Numbered from the stretch's first letter, positions 32,043-41,848 are shown. The stretch: DNA of 64,000 nt from Massilia sp. H6 (GCF_024802625.1 NZ_CP103371.1:4030001-4094000); one strand, 5' to 3'. Made by a program: numbers and translations. Notes: a model not told the origin generated them from the sequence alone.

Positions 32043-32789
32043 ATGAAATCGTCTGCGATCCTTTCACTCGGTAGTCTTGCGCTTTCGCTGGCCATCTCGG
32101 GCAATGTAGCGGCTGGACCTGTATGGAACGCGGCTAGCTGCGTAGCATCCAAAACCACACCCAAGACCATGGACTGCAAGTCAGCAGCGCCGGGCCCGGT
32201 CTATTCCGCCGCGCTCAGCGGCTGGTCAGCCGCAGGAACGGCCAATTTCGCGGCTGCCGACATCAAGTATTACGGCGGTGGATTGGGCGTGAGCGCCAAG
32301 GGCGAAAGCGGCAGCCCGCAGCATGCCATCGACAACAAGGGCGGCACCGACGCCGTCCTAATGTATTTCGACACCAACTTCGCGCTGAAGCAACTGAGCA
32401 CCGGTTGGATCAATCGCGATGCCGATGTCAGCATCTTGCGCTATACCGGCACCGCCCCTCTCCAGCTTGGCGCCTCCCGCGTCAACAATCTGCTGGCGGT
32501 TCCAGGATGGGAACTGGTCGGCAACTACAGCACCCTGACGAAAAGCACCCCGCTCAATTTCAACGACACCAATAAAACGGCGTCGTGGTGGCTGGTTAGT
32601 GCCTACAATTCCGCCTACAACGGTGTTGCCGCCAGCGGCGCTTTGAACAACAACAATGATTATTTCAAGCTGAACGGCTTCAAGGGCGAAGTCGTCCCGA
32701 ACGAGGTGCCTGAACCGGCAACCTGGAGCCTGGTGGGACTCGCCTTGCTCGGCATCGGTGCAGCAAGGCGCAAGGCCAGGCTGGGCTAA
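32043..32789 (+). CDS. PEP-CTERM sorting-domain exported protein
   Basis: 248 residues. Signal peptide (MKSSAILSLG..., cut near residue 24), a secreted middle part rich in Gly, Ser, Asn and Ala with YGGGLGVSAK, and a C-terminal sorting signal from residue 222: VPEPATWSLVG, hydrophobic helix, then RRKAR. Such proteins are processed by exosortase (EpsH type) and often go to the surface or exopolysaccharide. No exosortase is in the window. Function of the exported domain unknown. Confidence 0.92.
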   Translation: MKSSAILSLGSLALSLAISGNVAAGPVWNAASCVASKTTPKTMDCKSAAPGPVYSAALSGWSAAGTANFAAADIKYYGGGLGVSAKGESGSPQHAIDNKGGTDAVLMYFDTNFALKQLSTGWINRDADVSILRYTGTAPLQLGASRVNNLLAVPGWELVGNYSTLTKSTPLNFNDTNKTASWWLVSAYNSAYNGVAASGALNNNNDYFKLNGFKGEVVPNEVPEPATWSLVGLALLGIGAARRKARLG

Positions 32790-32899
32790 AGTGTTGGCGG
32801 CGATCGAATATTGACCCGCCCTGCCGATCGAACTAGCGATCTACACGATTTACTTCGACAATACGATCCCGCTGTTTCAGAACCGTTCGTGCTGCCTGC

Positions 32900-33430
32900 C
32901 CTTACCGGCCCCTTGTCCGGCGATCTAGCAGCGCCGTCGTCATCTTGGCGGTTCCGAACACGGCCGAACAATCGGTGAAGCCCAAGTTGATGGTGATGGC
33001 GACACTGGTGTGCTCGTGCAGCTTGGAATTCAAGTGGAACAGCAGTGCGCCGCCGGTCTGACTAAACGGCAGGTAGCCCAGCTCACCAAGGATGACGCGG
33101 TCCATGTGCATCAGCGACTGTGCAAGCCGGCCGGCCTAGCCCTCCCGTTTTTCGCGCTCCATGTGTTGACCAGATCTACCCTCGAGTAAAAGCGCACCCG
33201 TTTGTCCATCGCCGCGATGCCCGCCACCGCGATCGCCGTCGCCAGATGCGTCTTGTCGGTGCCGGGGCCGTTGGTGAGCACTGCATTCTGCGCCGTGTCG
33301 GTAAAGACCAGCGTACCAGTTGCCGCACCAACGCCTGGTCGACCTTGGACGCATCGAAGTCAAAGCCCGTTCTTTTTGTTGATCCCATAGTGAGTTCGTA
33401 TGGTCTTGCGCCAGCATCAAGGCCCGCGCA
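32900..33430 (-). pseudogene. istB: IS21-family istB ATPase remnant
   Basis: Fragments in several minus-strand frames match IstB: FDFDASKVDQALVRQL (around 33350), a degraded Walker-A region NGPGTDKTHLATA-like (around 33270), then HMDRVILGELGYLPFSQTGG near 33110-33050 and KMTTALLDRRTRGR near 32940. Frameshifts and an in-frame stop break it, and istA and the IS ends are absent. A relic, marking the left edge of the accessory island. Confidence 0.75.
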
Positions 33431-33627
33431 CTGATGCAGTGTCAGTGCCCACCCGCAGATCAATTTCATGCGCACGGCATATATCTTCCATTTCCGCTTC
33501 TTCCTAGAAAATTGTCCTAAATTCTTCGCTGAACCCCCGGATACATTGTTCGACAGTGCCAGTGGTTTTGAACGCCGGCCCCATCCAACATTTGCGGCCG
33601 GCGGGCCGCCTTACGGGAAAGAACGAC

Positions 33628-34747
33628 ATGGTTGCAATTGTTAGCGGAAATGGTAATGGCGTCTCCACAAGTTCGGCCAGTGTCCTGGGCCAACGTGGTG
33701 TATTCAGCGATGCTAAGACCGGCAACAGCAATGAACATGCTTACGTTAATATCGCTACCGGCAACTTGTCCCTGTCCAACCGCGACGACTTCCTCGCATC
33801 GCGTGGCATCGACGTCGCACTGACGCGTACCTACAACTCGCGCGGCACGCTTAACGACGGCAATGGCCTGAACTGGAAGATGGGCATGCGGCGCCAGGTA
33901 TCCAACCTGACCGGATCGCTCAACTATGCCGGCAGCACGGTTACCCGTATCGACGCCGATGGCGCGGCGGTGGTTTACACCTACGACAGCACGCGTGCCG
34001 CCTACCTCGCTACTGACGGCGGTGGCGCCTACCAGAGCATGACGTACAACGCCGCGACCCAGGAATGGGTGTGGCGCAGCGATCGCCACGACCTGAAAGG
34101 CGTCCACGAAGTTTACGATCATGCCAGTGGCGGCCGCCTGAAATCCGTGCGCGACGAGATGGGCGTCAGCCTAACCTACGGCTACAACGCTTCCGGACAG
34201 CTCAGCCAGGTGACCGACGCCACCGGCGACACCACCTATTTCGACTACGCGGGCGCCAACCTCAGCCAGATCCGCACCGTACACAGCGGCACCACCAGCA
34301 GCTTCGTACGCGTGCGTTACGAATACGACGCCCAGAACCGCCTGAGCAAGGTCACGACCGACCTCACCCCGGAAGACGGCAGCATCGCCGACGGCAAGGT
34401 GTATGCGACCACGTATGTCTATGTCGGCACCAGCTCGCGGATCGAATCCGTCACCCAAAGCGACGGCAGCAAATTAAGCCTGGAATATATCCAGACAGGG
34501 TCGACTTCAAGGTTTCGGCCACCACCGACGCCCTTGGCCGCAGGACGACCTACGACTACACTGTGGCCGGCAAGACCACCGTCACCGCCCCGAACGGCGC
34601 CAAGACCGTCTACAGCTACGACGCGCTGGGTCAGTTGGTCGATGTGCTGGCGGCCCCGGTCGGCGGAGTTTCGCAACGCACTCAGTACACTTACGACGCC
34701 AAGGGCAACCTGACCCGCACGATTGACCCGATGGGTCTAACGGTGAC
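33628..34747 (+). pseudogene. Rhs-repeat protein, N-terminal part (frameshifted, IS-interrupted)
   Basis: ATG 33628 after a GGGAAAG site begins a DUF6531/Rhs-type protein: a MVAIVSGNGNG start, an SNEHAYVNIATGNLSL block, then YD-type repeats (LTYGYNASGQLSQVTDATG, RVRYEYDAQNRLSKV). The frame shifts by one base near 34500: after SLEYIQTG the YD repeats (KVSATTDALGRRTTYDY, TVYSYDALGQL) continue in another frame up to the IS3 element at 34748. No PAAR domain is seen. The rest of the repeats before the C-terminal part is missing. Confidence 0.8.
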
Positions 34748-34777
34748 TGTCAAGCTAGTTGTCGCCTGAATTAGTTG

Positions 34778-35854
34778 TTATGCCGCTTTTTTGAGCAGCT
34801 CGTTTTTGTCCACTTCGGTCACATTGCTGCTGGTCTGATCCGGGTTCAGATGGACGATGGAGACGGGCTCCCAGTTGCGCGTGTTGCCGCTCCAGCGCTC
34901 CGGATGCGCAGCCCTTGCTGCCTGATACACCGCGTCCCGTTTGCGTAGCAACGCCGCGTCCAGGCCTGCGTGGCGCTGTGCCGGGGTCACGAACCGGATC
35001 GCGCTGTGGCGGTGCTCGTGGTTATACCAATGAACAAAGCGACCGACCCACTGCCGTGCCGCCAACAGGCTGTCGAAGGCCCTTCGTGGATAGATGGGCC
35101 GATATTTCAATGTCTTGAACAACGACTCCGAAAAGGGGTTGTCATTGCTCACGGACGGGCGGCTGAATGAGGGCATCACGCCCAGCGCCTGCAGGGTCGC
35201 CAGCATGGTTGCGCCCTTCATCGGGCTGCCATTGTCCGAATGCAGTACGACCTGCTCCGGAGCAATGTTCTCCCGTTCGCAAATGTCACGCACAACCTCG
35301 CCGGCAAGCTCACTGCTTTCCACGTCGTATATCTGCCAGCCCACGATTTTGCGGCTGAAAATATCCATGAACAAGTAGAGGTAAAAATAGACGCCCTTCA
35401 CGGGCGTGGGCAGATACGTGATGTCCCAGCTGTACAGCTGACCAGGGGCGGTCGCCACCAGCGCACGCGGCTTGTGACGAGCCTGTGCGGGACGTTCGGC
35501 ATTTCGATGGGCGAGTTGATTCTCCGCTTTCAGCACCCGATAGAATGTCGACTCCGAGGCCAGGTACACCCCTTGATCGACCAAGCGCGGCACGATCTGG
35601 CTGGGCGGCAGGCTCGCGAACTCATCGGAGTTGGCGACAGCGAGCAACTGACTGCGTTCAAGCGCGCTGAGCCGGTTTCGCGGCGCCTGCACACGCGCCG
35701 GCCGCTGGTCGCCGCGCAGTACGTCACGCTGCCACCGTTGCAGCGTGCGCTCGCTGAACGAGATCGCAGCGCACGCCTTGTCCTGGCGCGCACCGGCTTC
35801 GACCGATTCTGCGACCAGGGCCATCACTGCGATGCGCTCTGGCAGCGAGGTCAT
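34778..35854 (-). CDS. IS3-family transposase OrfB (DDE)
   Basis: 358 residues. N-terminal helix-turn-helix region, then the rve/DDE integrase core: first Asp in LYSWDITYLPTP, second Asp in VVLHSDNGSPMK and Glu in SESLFKTLKYRP. The start codon overlaps the OrfA stop as ATGA (35851-35854), so the two are translationally coupled. Complete and apparently intact. Confidence 0.9.
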   Translation of the reverse strand: MTSLPERIAVMALVAESVEAGARQDKACAAISFSERTLQRWQRDVLRGDQRPARVQAPRNRLSALERSQLLAVANSDEFASLPPSQIVPRLVDQGVYLASESTFYRVLKAENQLAHRNAERPAQARHKPRALVATAPGQLYSWDITYLPTPVKGVYFYLYLFMDIFSRKIVGWQIYDVESSELAGEVVRDICERENIAPEQVVLHSDNGSPMKGATMLATLQALGVMPSFSRPSVSNDNPFSESLFKTLKYRPIYPRRAFDSLLAARQWVGRFVHWYNHEHRHSAIRFVTPAQRHAGLDAALLRKRDAVYQAARAAHPERWSGNTRNWEPVSIVHLNPDQTSSNVTEVDKNELLKKAA

Positions 35855-36339
35855 TTGACCTCGTCCTCCCAGAGCGCCCGGAACTTTTTTTGTAGGATCA
35901 GTAACGCTGCCGCCTCCGCCAGTGCCTTGTCCTTGCGCAGCACCTCCCGTTGCAGTCGATCGTTGTCCTCCTTGAGCGCGCGTAGCGCTTTCGAATCCTG
36001 CGGCCCCGTTTTTCTATCGGTGCAAAACGCCGCCTGCCACTCGTTCAAATGATGAGGAAAAACGCCGTGCTCTCGGCACCACGCGTTCAATGTCTCGCCC
36101 GTCATGCCGTGGGTCTCGTGCAGCGCCACCAGCTGCTCCTGGGCACTCCAATCCTGCGGACGCTTCTCTTTTGCCGCTGGGGTATTCGTCTCTGCCACTG
36201 CTTTCCTCACCATCCAATTTTTCAGCGTGTGGTAATTGACGTTGATATCGTCTGCGACTGCCTGCACGCTCCTGCCGCCACGCGAGAATACCTTGACCAG
36301 TGCCTGTTCTACAAATGCCGGTGAGTACCTTGCCTTCAT
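35851..36339 (-). CDS. IS3-family transposase OrfA
   Basis: 162 residues. N-terminal helix-turn-helix (RYSPAFVEQALVKV... SVQAVADDINVNYHTLKNWM) recognising IS ends, followed by a second HTH-like part and a C-terminal leucine-rich coiled coil (ALRALKEDNDRLQREVLRKD) for OrfA-OrfB contacts. Longer than typical IS3 OrfA proteins (about 100 residues). Confidence 0.88.
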   Translation of the reverse strand: MKARYSPAFVEQALVKVFSRGGRSVQAVADDINVNYHTLKNWMVRKAVAETNTPAAKEKRPQDWSAQEQLVALHETHGMTGETLNAWCREHGVFPHHLNEWQAAFCTDRKTGPQDSKALRALKEDNDRLQREVLRKDKALAEAAALLILQKKFRALWEDEVK

Positions 36340-36389
36340 CTTGCGCCTCTATATTTGGGGGAAATCTAGAGGCGACAACTAGTCTGACA

Positions 36390-39300
36390 CCGGGGGACCG
36401 CGACGCGATGAACCGCATGGTCACCGCGCAGGACCAGCTCACCAAGTATGACGCGCAAGGCCGCATCGATACCGTCAAGTCGAGTGTTGCCGGCGCTGAC
36501 TACCAGCACCGCTACGAGTACGACAGCCATGGCAACCGCCTACGCGTGACCACCTCGTATACCAACGGCAACGGTGCGCACAAGCTCATCGTCGTCGACA
36601 GCACCTACGACCAGATGAACCGCCTGAAGACGGTCGGCGGGACGGTCACTACGACCGGTGACCAGGTACAGGCGCTGCCAGGTAACAAGCGTTACGACTA
36701 CGAGGACACCTACGACCCATCGCCGGTCGAAAAAATTACCTATATCGCGACGCACGCCATCACCTACGACGGCGTGGGAAACCGCCTCACAGACACGATC
36801 GGCGGCAAGCTCGAGTCGTACCGCTACGACGCTGCCGGCCGCCTCGAGACCATCACGCGGGATAACGTCACCGTGGGCTACCGTCGCTACGATGGCGCGG
36901 GCCGCATCGTGGAAATGAAGGATGGCACCGAGGTGCGCACCAGCACCTATGACGCCCTGGGCTTCCAGATCCGCCAGCGCACTACCGCCGCGAGCGATGG
37001 CAAGGTGCTCAGCGAGATCTTCTATGGAAACAGCGGATACGACAACTACGGCTACGACGCCCAAGGCAAGCTGAGCTATTACCAAGTCAAGCAGGGTTCG
37101 ACGACGACGCTGAACTCGATCACCTATCAGGGCTTCGACTCGTACAAGGAGAAGTCAGTCGAGTCCAGCGGTAACGGCGCAATCCGCAGGTCGACCCGCA
37201 CCTACGACGCCTTCGGCAACCTGGCGGCAACCAGCGTTCAGCGCGAGAACAGCAGCTGGTCGAACCAGAGCTTCGTCAACGACATCAGCGGCCAGATGCT
37301 GAAGAAGACGACCGATGGCCTGGACACCCATTCGCTGATCGTGGGCGGCCAGTTCATCGGCAGCAGCGACCGTACCAGCGAATCGTTCAGCACCGTCGTC
37401 GATCCGATCAGTTCCCCTGCCCTGACGGCGGCGCCGACCACCTACACCGTGATAACAGGCGATACCCTGCAGGGCATCGCGAAAGCCGTATGGGGCGATG
37501 CGACCCTGTGGTGGCTGATCGCCGACGCCAACGCGGTCGGCAACGAGCTCACCGCCGGCATGACGCTGACCCTGCCAACCCGCGTGAACACGGTAAACAA
37601 CGACTACGCCACCTTCAAGCCATACGACTCGGCGCAAGCGGTGGGCGATACCACGCCGAAGCTGCCGGTGCCGCCGGCGGATAAGGGTGGGTGTGGGGTG
37701 ATCGGGACCATCATCATGGTGGTGGTGGCGGTCGTAGTGACCATTTATACGGCTGGAGCAATGACTAGCGCAGTGGCCGGCTTTGCCAACACTATGGCTG
37801 CTGGCGCAAGTGCGCTCGGTGGTGGCATGGGAATGGGTGCAGCTGTGGCCGCCGGTGCCGTCGGCGGTGCTGCTGGATCCATTGCGAGCCAGGGCGTGGG
37901 TATGGCGATGGGTATGCAAGACTCATTTAGCTGGAAGGCTGTCGGGATGGGAGCTTTGGGAGGGGCGATCAGCGGCGGGCTGGCTGGTTACATGCCTACA
38001 ACCGGCGTTGCAGCAGCGATCGCGAAGGGTGCCGTGGGAAGTGCGCTATCTCAGGGTATTGGTTCATCCATCGGCATCACTAGCTTCTCATGGCGGAATG
38101 TCGCCGCTGCCGCCGCGGGGGCAGGCGCTGGCGCTGCGATGTCGAGCGGATTGGGCGATGCGTTCTCCTCGCTCGGAAGGATCGGGGCTGGCATTCTACG
38201 AAGTACAATTTCCGGAATGGCCGCCGGTGCAGTGACCCAGCGTATCGGTAACGGCAAGGTTGATTGGGTTCGGGTTGCGGCGGATGCATTTGGCAATGCG
38301 CTGGGGAGTAGCTTAGCCGCAAGCTTGCGCCCGACGGTTGAGCAGCCATCTAGTGGCGAAAAAGCTGGACCAATCTCGCGGGCTCAAGCAGAGCGAAGCA
38401 TGTATGGAGGAATGACCGTCAAGGAAGTGTTGGGCGGCGAAAAGGATTGGCTTGGCTCGCTGGGGACGTATGAGGGCGCCATTGGCAACGGCGGCGCTGG
38501 GCTTTCATGGGATGGTGACCTTGCGGCGCGACGCGCTGCCCAGCCGACTTATCTTGCTGCACTTCCGCAAGTTGTAGTTCAGGGCGAGCGGATGACTGCG
38601 GAAGAAAAGGTTGAATCCCTATTCAATATCAATCGCCGGAACTGGCCAGCGGCAAATTCGCCAACTGAAAACTACGCTTCGCGATTCGGCCAGGGTGTCA
38701 TAGGCGCAATTAAAGGGGTAGTGGTAGAGCCAGTGCGGCAGGTTCGCGATATGGCTTACGCAGGGGCGTCTGTTTTCTACAACGAACTTCTGCGGTCCAA
38801 AGGGACAGAGCGATGGGATCCCGCAATGTATAGCGGTGTAGCGAACGCGTACTCGAACGGGACGTCACAATTAAAATTGCTTCTCCAGTCCAATTTTGTA
38901 ACTGGGACTGGGGCGATGTCGTATGATGCGACAACTGCCTTAATGAACCGGCAATACGGCGATTTGGCCGAAATGGCTGGCGGCATTGCTGGGGGCTTTG
39001 CCATTGGTAAAGTGGGGCAAAAATACGGTGGTTACGGGGTTGCACTAGCAGATATTGGCGGGCCTCGTTATGGGCCGATGGCGTCTCAACGCGGTTCGAT
39101 TGGTCTAAGGTTGGTAACTCCCGATAGTGCCGGGATCGACATTACTCTCAAATTTAAACCAGAATGGACTGACGCGCAGCGGGCAGATGCGATCGTAAAG
39201 GCGCAAATTTTGAACGATGCCCCAACTGTCGTTACCAAATCGGATCGTTCTGGTACAGCAGGTGCAATGGATCGATATCGTAAAGCTGTGGAGGCACCGG

Positions 39301-39473
39301 CGAAAAGCGATATAGATCATAGAGTCGATTTGCAGCTTGGTGGCAGCAAAGCTATCGAGAATCTGGGGTGGCTCGATTCCAGCGTAAATCGGAGTTTCGG
39401 GGTTCAGATTTACCAACAAATTAAATACGCTCAACCGGGCACACTCGTTAATCGAGTGACAATTGGAGATTAG
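36390..39473 (+). CDS. Rhs/LysM polymorphic toxin, C-terminal part
   Basis: Continuation of the broken rhs gene. YD repeats run from the IS end (DAMNRMVTAQDQLTKYDAQG) through about 37340; a LysM domain follows (YTVITGDTLQGIAKAVWGD), then Gly/Ala-rich hydrophobic segments (about 37700-38350), a linker, and a C-terminal tip with DIDHRVDLQLGG and NLGWLDSSVNRS, which looks like an HNH/His-Me-finger nuclease. An open frame of 1057 residues starts at ATG 36300 inside the IS and crosses its end, so the piece could still be made. Followed 5 bp later by an immunity gene. No VgrG or PAAR nearby. Confidence 0.75.
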   Translation, partial: PGDRDAMNRMVTAQDQLTKYDAQGRIDTVKSSVAGADYQHRYEYDSHGNRLRVTTSYTNGNGAHKLIVVDSTYDQMNRLKTVGGTVTTTGDQVQALPGNKRYDYEDTYDPSPVEKITYIATHAITYDGVGNRLTDTIGGKLESYRYDAAGRLETITRDNVTVGYRRYDGAGRIVEMKDGTEVRTSTYDALGFQIRQRTTAASDGKVLSEIFYGNSGYDNYGYDAQGKLSYYQVKQGSTTTLNSITYQGFDSYKEKSVESSGNGAIRRSTRTYDAFGNLAATSVQRENSSWSNQSFVNDISGQMLKKTTDGLDTHSLIVGGQFIGSSDRTSESFSTVVDPISSPALTAAPTTYTVITGDTLQGIAKAVWGDATLWWLIADANAVGNELTAGMTLTLPTRVNTVNNDYATFKPYDSAQAVGDTTPKLPVPPADKGGCGVIGTIIMVVVAVVVTIYTAGAMTSAVAGFANTMAAGASALGGGMGMGAAVAAGAVGGAAGSIASQGVGMAMGMQDSFSWKAVGMGALGGAISGGLAGYMPTTGVAAAIAKGAVGSALSQGIGSSIGITSFSWRNVAAAAAGAGAGAAMSSGLGDAFSSLGRIGAGILRSTISGMAAGAVTQRIGNGKVDWVRVAADAFGNALGSSLAASLRPTVEQPSSGEKAGPISRAQAERSMYGGMTVKEVLGGEKDWLGSLGTYEGAIGNGGAGLSWDGDLAARRAAQPTYLAALPQVVVQGERMTAEEKVESLFNINRRNWPAANSPTENYASRFGQGVIGAIKGVVVEPVRQVRDMAYAGASVFYNELLRSKGTERWDPAMYSGVANAYSNGTSQLKLLLQSNFVTGTGAMSYDATTALMNRQYGDLAEMAGGIAGGFAIGKVGQKYGGYGVALADIGGPRYGPMASQRGSIGLRLVTPDSAGIDITLKFKPEWTDAQRADAIVKAQILNDAPTVVTKSDRSGTAGAMDRYRKAVEAPAKSDIDHRVDLQLGGSKAIENLGWLDSSVNRSFGVQIYQQIKYAQPGTLVNRVTIGD

Positions 39474-39478
39474 TCTGC

Positions 39479-40096
39479 ATGTTCGATAACTTTGAAGCGG
39501 AGTTTGGCTCCTCTGGTTACCCAGGGCATGTTGAATCGTGCGCGTCACTTCCAGCACCGGAAGTGCTCGCTACGCTGTTTGCGAGATATGGTGGCCGCTC
39601 CTTCAGGCAGGGCATCTATCGAGTACTCTCGCCTGAGACGGCTGACCACTGGGCCAGCGTGATCATAAGCGCTTTCCCCACCTACGCCGGTCGCATCAGG
39701 TGTTTCGGAATGGATTGGTTAGGGCGTTGCTTTGCGCTCGACTCTGAGCGACTTGAAGGCGGAGGGGAAGGAGTTGTGATGTTTGAGCCAGGTACCGGAG
39801 AGGCATTGGAAGTTCCCTGTAATCTCATAAGCTTCCACGAAGGTGAGCTAATTCAATATCGGGAGGCAGCATTGGCCGAAAGCTTTTACAGGGAGTGGTT
39901 GGAAAATGGCGGAGCCGCGCCAACAATCACTCAATGCATCGGTTACCGGACACCGCTATTTCTTGGTGGGTCGGACACTTTAGGAAATCTTGAACTGTCA
40001 GATATGGATGTCTACTGGACGATTTCCGCTCAGCTAATTCAAAAGACTAGATCTTTGCCAATTGGCACAGTACTTCCACGGATCTCGATTGAGTGA
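39479..40096 (+). CDS. Tdi1/DUF1851-like immunity protein
   Basis: 205 residues, start MFDNFEAEFG, 5 bp after the toxin stop. Contains GMDWLGRCFALD and the C-terminal FLGGSDTLGNLELSDMDVYW block, characteristic of the DUF1851/Tdi1 C-terminal immunity domain, known in cytoplasmic immunity to secreted DNases. Likely neutralises the nuclease tip of the preceding Rhs protein. Inferred from position and family. Confidence 0.75.
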   Translation: MFDNFEAEFGSSGYPGHVESCASLPAPEVLATLFARYGGRSFRQGIYRVLSPETADHWASVIISAFPTYAGRIRCFGMDWLGRCFALDSERLEGGGEGVVMFEPGTGEALEVPCNLISFHEGELIQYREAALAESFYREWLENGGAAPTITQCIGYRTPLFLGGSDTLGNLELSDMDVYWTISAQLIQKTRSLPIGTVLPRISIE

Positions 40097-40177
40097 GAAA
40101 GTGACATCGTAAGGCGAGGGCTAACATCTGACTGTAAGGTGACGGCCCACATCTCGGGGATTATCTGTTTAATTCGT

Positions 40178-40227
40178 AAAAAAGCCGCCCCCAACCCCGG
40201 CTAACGCCAGGGCACTGGTTGCGGCTT
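40178..40227 (-). terminator. Intrinsic terminator after XRE regulator
   Basis: AAGCCGC (40182-40188) pairs with GCGGCTT (40221-40227); on the minus strand a T-run follows (A-run 40178-40183). The loop is long (32 bases), so it may fold with an inner stem (CCCCGG/GCC). Confidence 0.55.
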
Positions 40228-40252
40228 CAATTTTAGCTGCTAAGAAAAGGCG

Positions 40253-40675
40253 CTACACGCTGGCGTTCTTCGCTGCCGCCCGTGCGCCACGCTTGACCTC
40301 CACCTCGACCGCCGGCTGCTTCGCCGCTGCCGCCTCGGCCCTGGCCGAATCCCACCTGCGCGCCTCATGTTTGAGGATCATCCCTTCGAGCAGTTCGCGC
40401 ACAGTCTGCTTCTCCGCATCAGTGAACTGGCTGACGGCCTCGAACTGCAGCGCCAGATCGGCGCTGGGTCCGCGCTCCTGGTCGCCAAACACCAGGTCAT
40501 CCAATCTCACATGCAACACCTTGGACAACCGGATCAGGGCGTCTAAGGTCGGCTGGGCCGTCCCTGCCTCGTAGCGCCGGATCTGGTTGACGTGCAACTC
40601 TGCCACGTCGGCCAGGCTCTGCTGGGTCATGCCGAGCGCCTTGCGCAGTTGAATCAATCTGGAGGGGAAGGACAT
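40253..40675 (-). CDS. XRE-family helix-turn-helix regulator
   Basis: 140 residues; start at 40675 (MSFPSRLIQL). Xre/Cro HTH in the first ~60 residues (LRKALGMTQQSLADVAELHVNQIRRYEAG...), then a linker and a Lys/Ala/Glu-rich C-terminal tail. The ATACTGT/ACAGTAT half-sites at 40704-40749 upstream may be its autoregulatory operator. Lies between the first immunity gene and the first IS30, minus strand; may regulate the island or be a plain cargo gene. Confidence 0.85.
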   Translation of the reverse strand: MSFPSRLIQLRKALGMTQQSLADVAELHVNQIRRYEAGTAQPTLDALIRLSKVLHVRLDDLVFGDQERGPSADLALQFEAVSQFTDAEKQTVRELLEGMILKHEARRWDSARAEAAAAKQPAVEVEVKRGARAAAKNASV

Positions 40676-40703
40676 GGGCAGGAACCAAAGCGTGAGCGGT
40701 TGC

Positions 40704-40749
40704 ATACTGTATCCCCCGGTTTCAAAAATGATTAACACGTACACAGTAT
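40704..40749. promoter_or_regulatory. Wide inverted repeat upstream of XRE gene
   Basis: ATACTGT (40704-40710) and ACAGTAT (40743-40749) are inverted and 32 bp apart; the first half is itself palindromic (ATAC-T-GTAT). Lies 28 bp upstream of the XRE start and directly at the left edge of IS30 copy 1. Possible autoregulatory operator. Confidence 0.35.
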
Positions 40750-40754
40750 AAGGG

Positions 40755-41848
40755 GCAGTCTCTAAAACCAAGTGCAACACTCTTCCTGTAGAGTGCCGCC
40801 ATGCCCCGAATCTATACCCATCTGACGACGCAGGAGCGTGCCGTCGTGATGACCATGCGCGACGACCAGTGCAGCATCCGGTCTATTGCTGAACGCCTTG
40901 GCCGTTCTCCGAGTTCGATCAGCCGTGAGCTGCGCCGGGCGCCCGGCTCGGGCGCTTACGACGCCAACCTGGCTCACTTGCAAAGTTACGAACGACGTAT
41001 GGCGCCGCGACGCATACCCAAACTTCACGCCGACGGTGCGCTATTTCAGGTAGTGCGGCACTATCTGAAGGAACTCTGGTCGCCGCAGCAAATTGCGAAC
41101 ATACTGCGCACCATGTGGCCCGATGACTGCGATAAAACGGTCTCTCACGAGACGATCTACAACGCGATCTACCTGCACCCGCGTGGCGAGCTCAAGCGCG
41201 AACTGATCGCCTGCCTGCGCCACCATAACCAGGTACGCAAACCGCGCAGCCGCGGTGTCGATCGCCGCGGCCAGATTAAGGACATGCAAAGCATTCACAT
41301 CCGTCCACCCGAGATCGAGGACCGTCTCATTCCCGGTCATTGGGAAGGCGACCTGATCAAAGGCGAAGGCAACCGTTCCTCGGTCGGTACGCTGGTCGAA
41401 CGTACGACACGTTTCGTGGTGCTGGCCAAGATGGACAATGCCGGCACGCGCTCCGTTGTCGACAGCTTCTCAGCCGTCCTGAATCGACAGCCGGCGGCGC
41501 TGCGAAAATCGATGACCTACGACCAAGGCCGCGAAATGCACGGCCACAAAATCCTCACCGAGCGCACTGGCGTGCAGATCTACTTTGCCGACCCGCACAG
41601 CCCCTGGCAGCGCGGCTCCAACGAGAACACCAACGGCTTGCTGCGCCAGTACATGCCCAAGGGTTCGGACTTGTCGATCTACTCCCAGGATGAGCTCGAT
41701 GCCATTGCGCTCTCGCTCAACACCCGGCCACGCGAAACGCTTAGCTGGAAAACGCCGCTCGCTGTCTACACCGAGCATATGGCGCGGCTACAATTACAGC
41801 CCGACGCGATCCATTAACCCCAGTGTTGCAATTGGTTCTTGAGACCGC
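40755..41848 (+). mobile_element. IS30-family insertion sequence, copy 1
   Basis: Ends GCAGTCTCTAAAACCAAGTG... and ...CAATTGGTTCTTGAGACCGC are imperfect inverted repeats with a shared AGTGTTGC/GCAACACT inner part. 1094 bp, one transposase. Nearly identical to copy 2 at 43199. GG occurs on both sides of the ends, so a 2-bp target duplication is possible but not provable. Confidence 0.9.
40801..41817 (+). CDS. IS30-family transposase (copy 1)
   Basis: 338 residues. N-terminal HTH (QCSIRSIAERLGRSPSSISREL) and a DDE core: IPGHWEGDLIKG (first Asp), TYDQGREM (second Asp) and SNENTNGLLRQY (Glu). Intact. Reads MPRIYT at the start where copy 2 reads MRRIYT, and has Ser instead of Gly near LSWKTPL. 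Confidence 0.93.
   Translation: MPRIYTHLTTQERAVVMTMRDDQCSIRSIAERLGRSPSSISRELRRAPGSGAYDANLAHLQSYERRMAPRRIPKLHADGALFQVVRHYLKELWSPQQIANILRTMWPDDCDKTVSHETIYNAIYLHPRGELKRELIACLRHHNQVRKPRSRGVDRRGQIKDMQSIHIRPPEIEDRLIPGHWEGDLIKGEGNRSSVGTLVERTTRFVVLAKMDNAGTRSVVDSFSAVLNRQPAALRKSMTYDQGREMHGHKILTERTGVQIYFADPHSPWQRGSNENTNGLLRQYMPKGSDLSIYSQDELDAIALSLNTRPRETLSWKTPLAVYTEHMARLQLQPDAIH

Larger units (their letters stand above)
34748..36389 (-). mobile_element. IS3-family insertion sequence inside the rhs gene
   Basis: 1642 bp bounded by 20-bp inverted repeats TGTCAAGCTAGTTGTCGCCT and TGTCAGACTAGTTGTCGCCT (18/20), with TG...CA ends as usual for IS3. Two ORFs on the minus strand encode the transposase. No matching target duplication is evident (GAC on the left, CCG on the right), suggesting a deletion of rhs sequence when or after it inserted. 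Confidence 0.9.

Noticed and set aside
33628-40096. Type VI secretion effector locus
   Set aside because: No PAAR, VgrG, Hcp or adaptor gene is visible; the delivery route of the Rhs/LysM protein cannot be stated.
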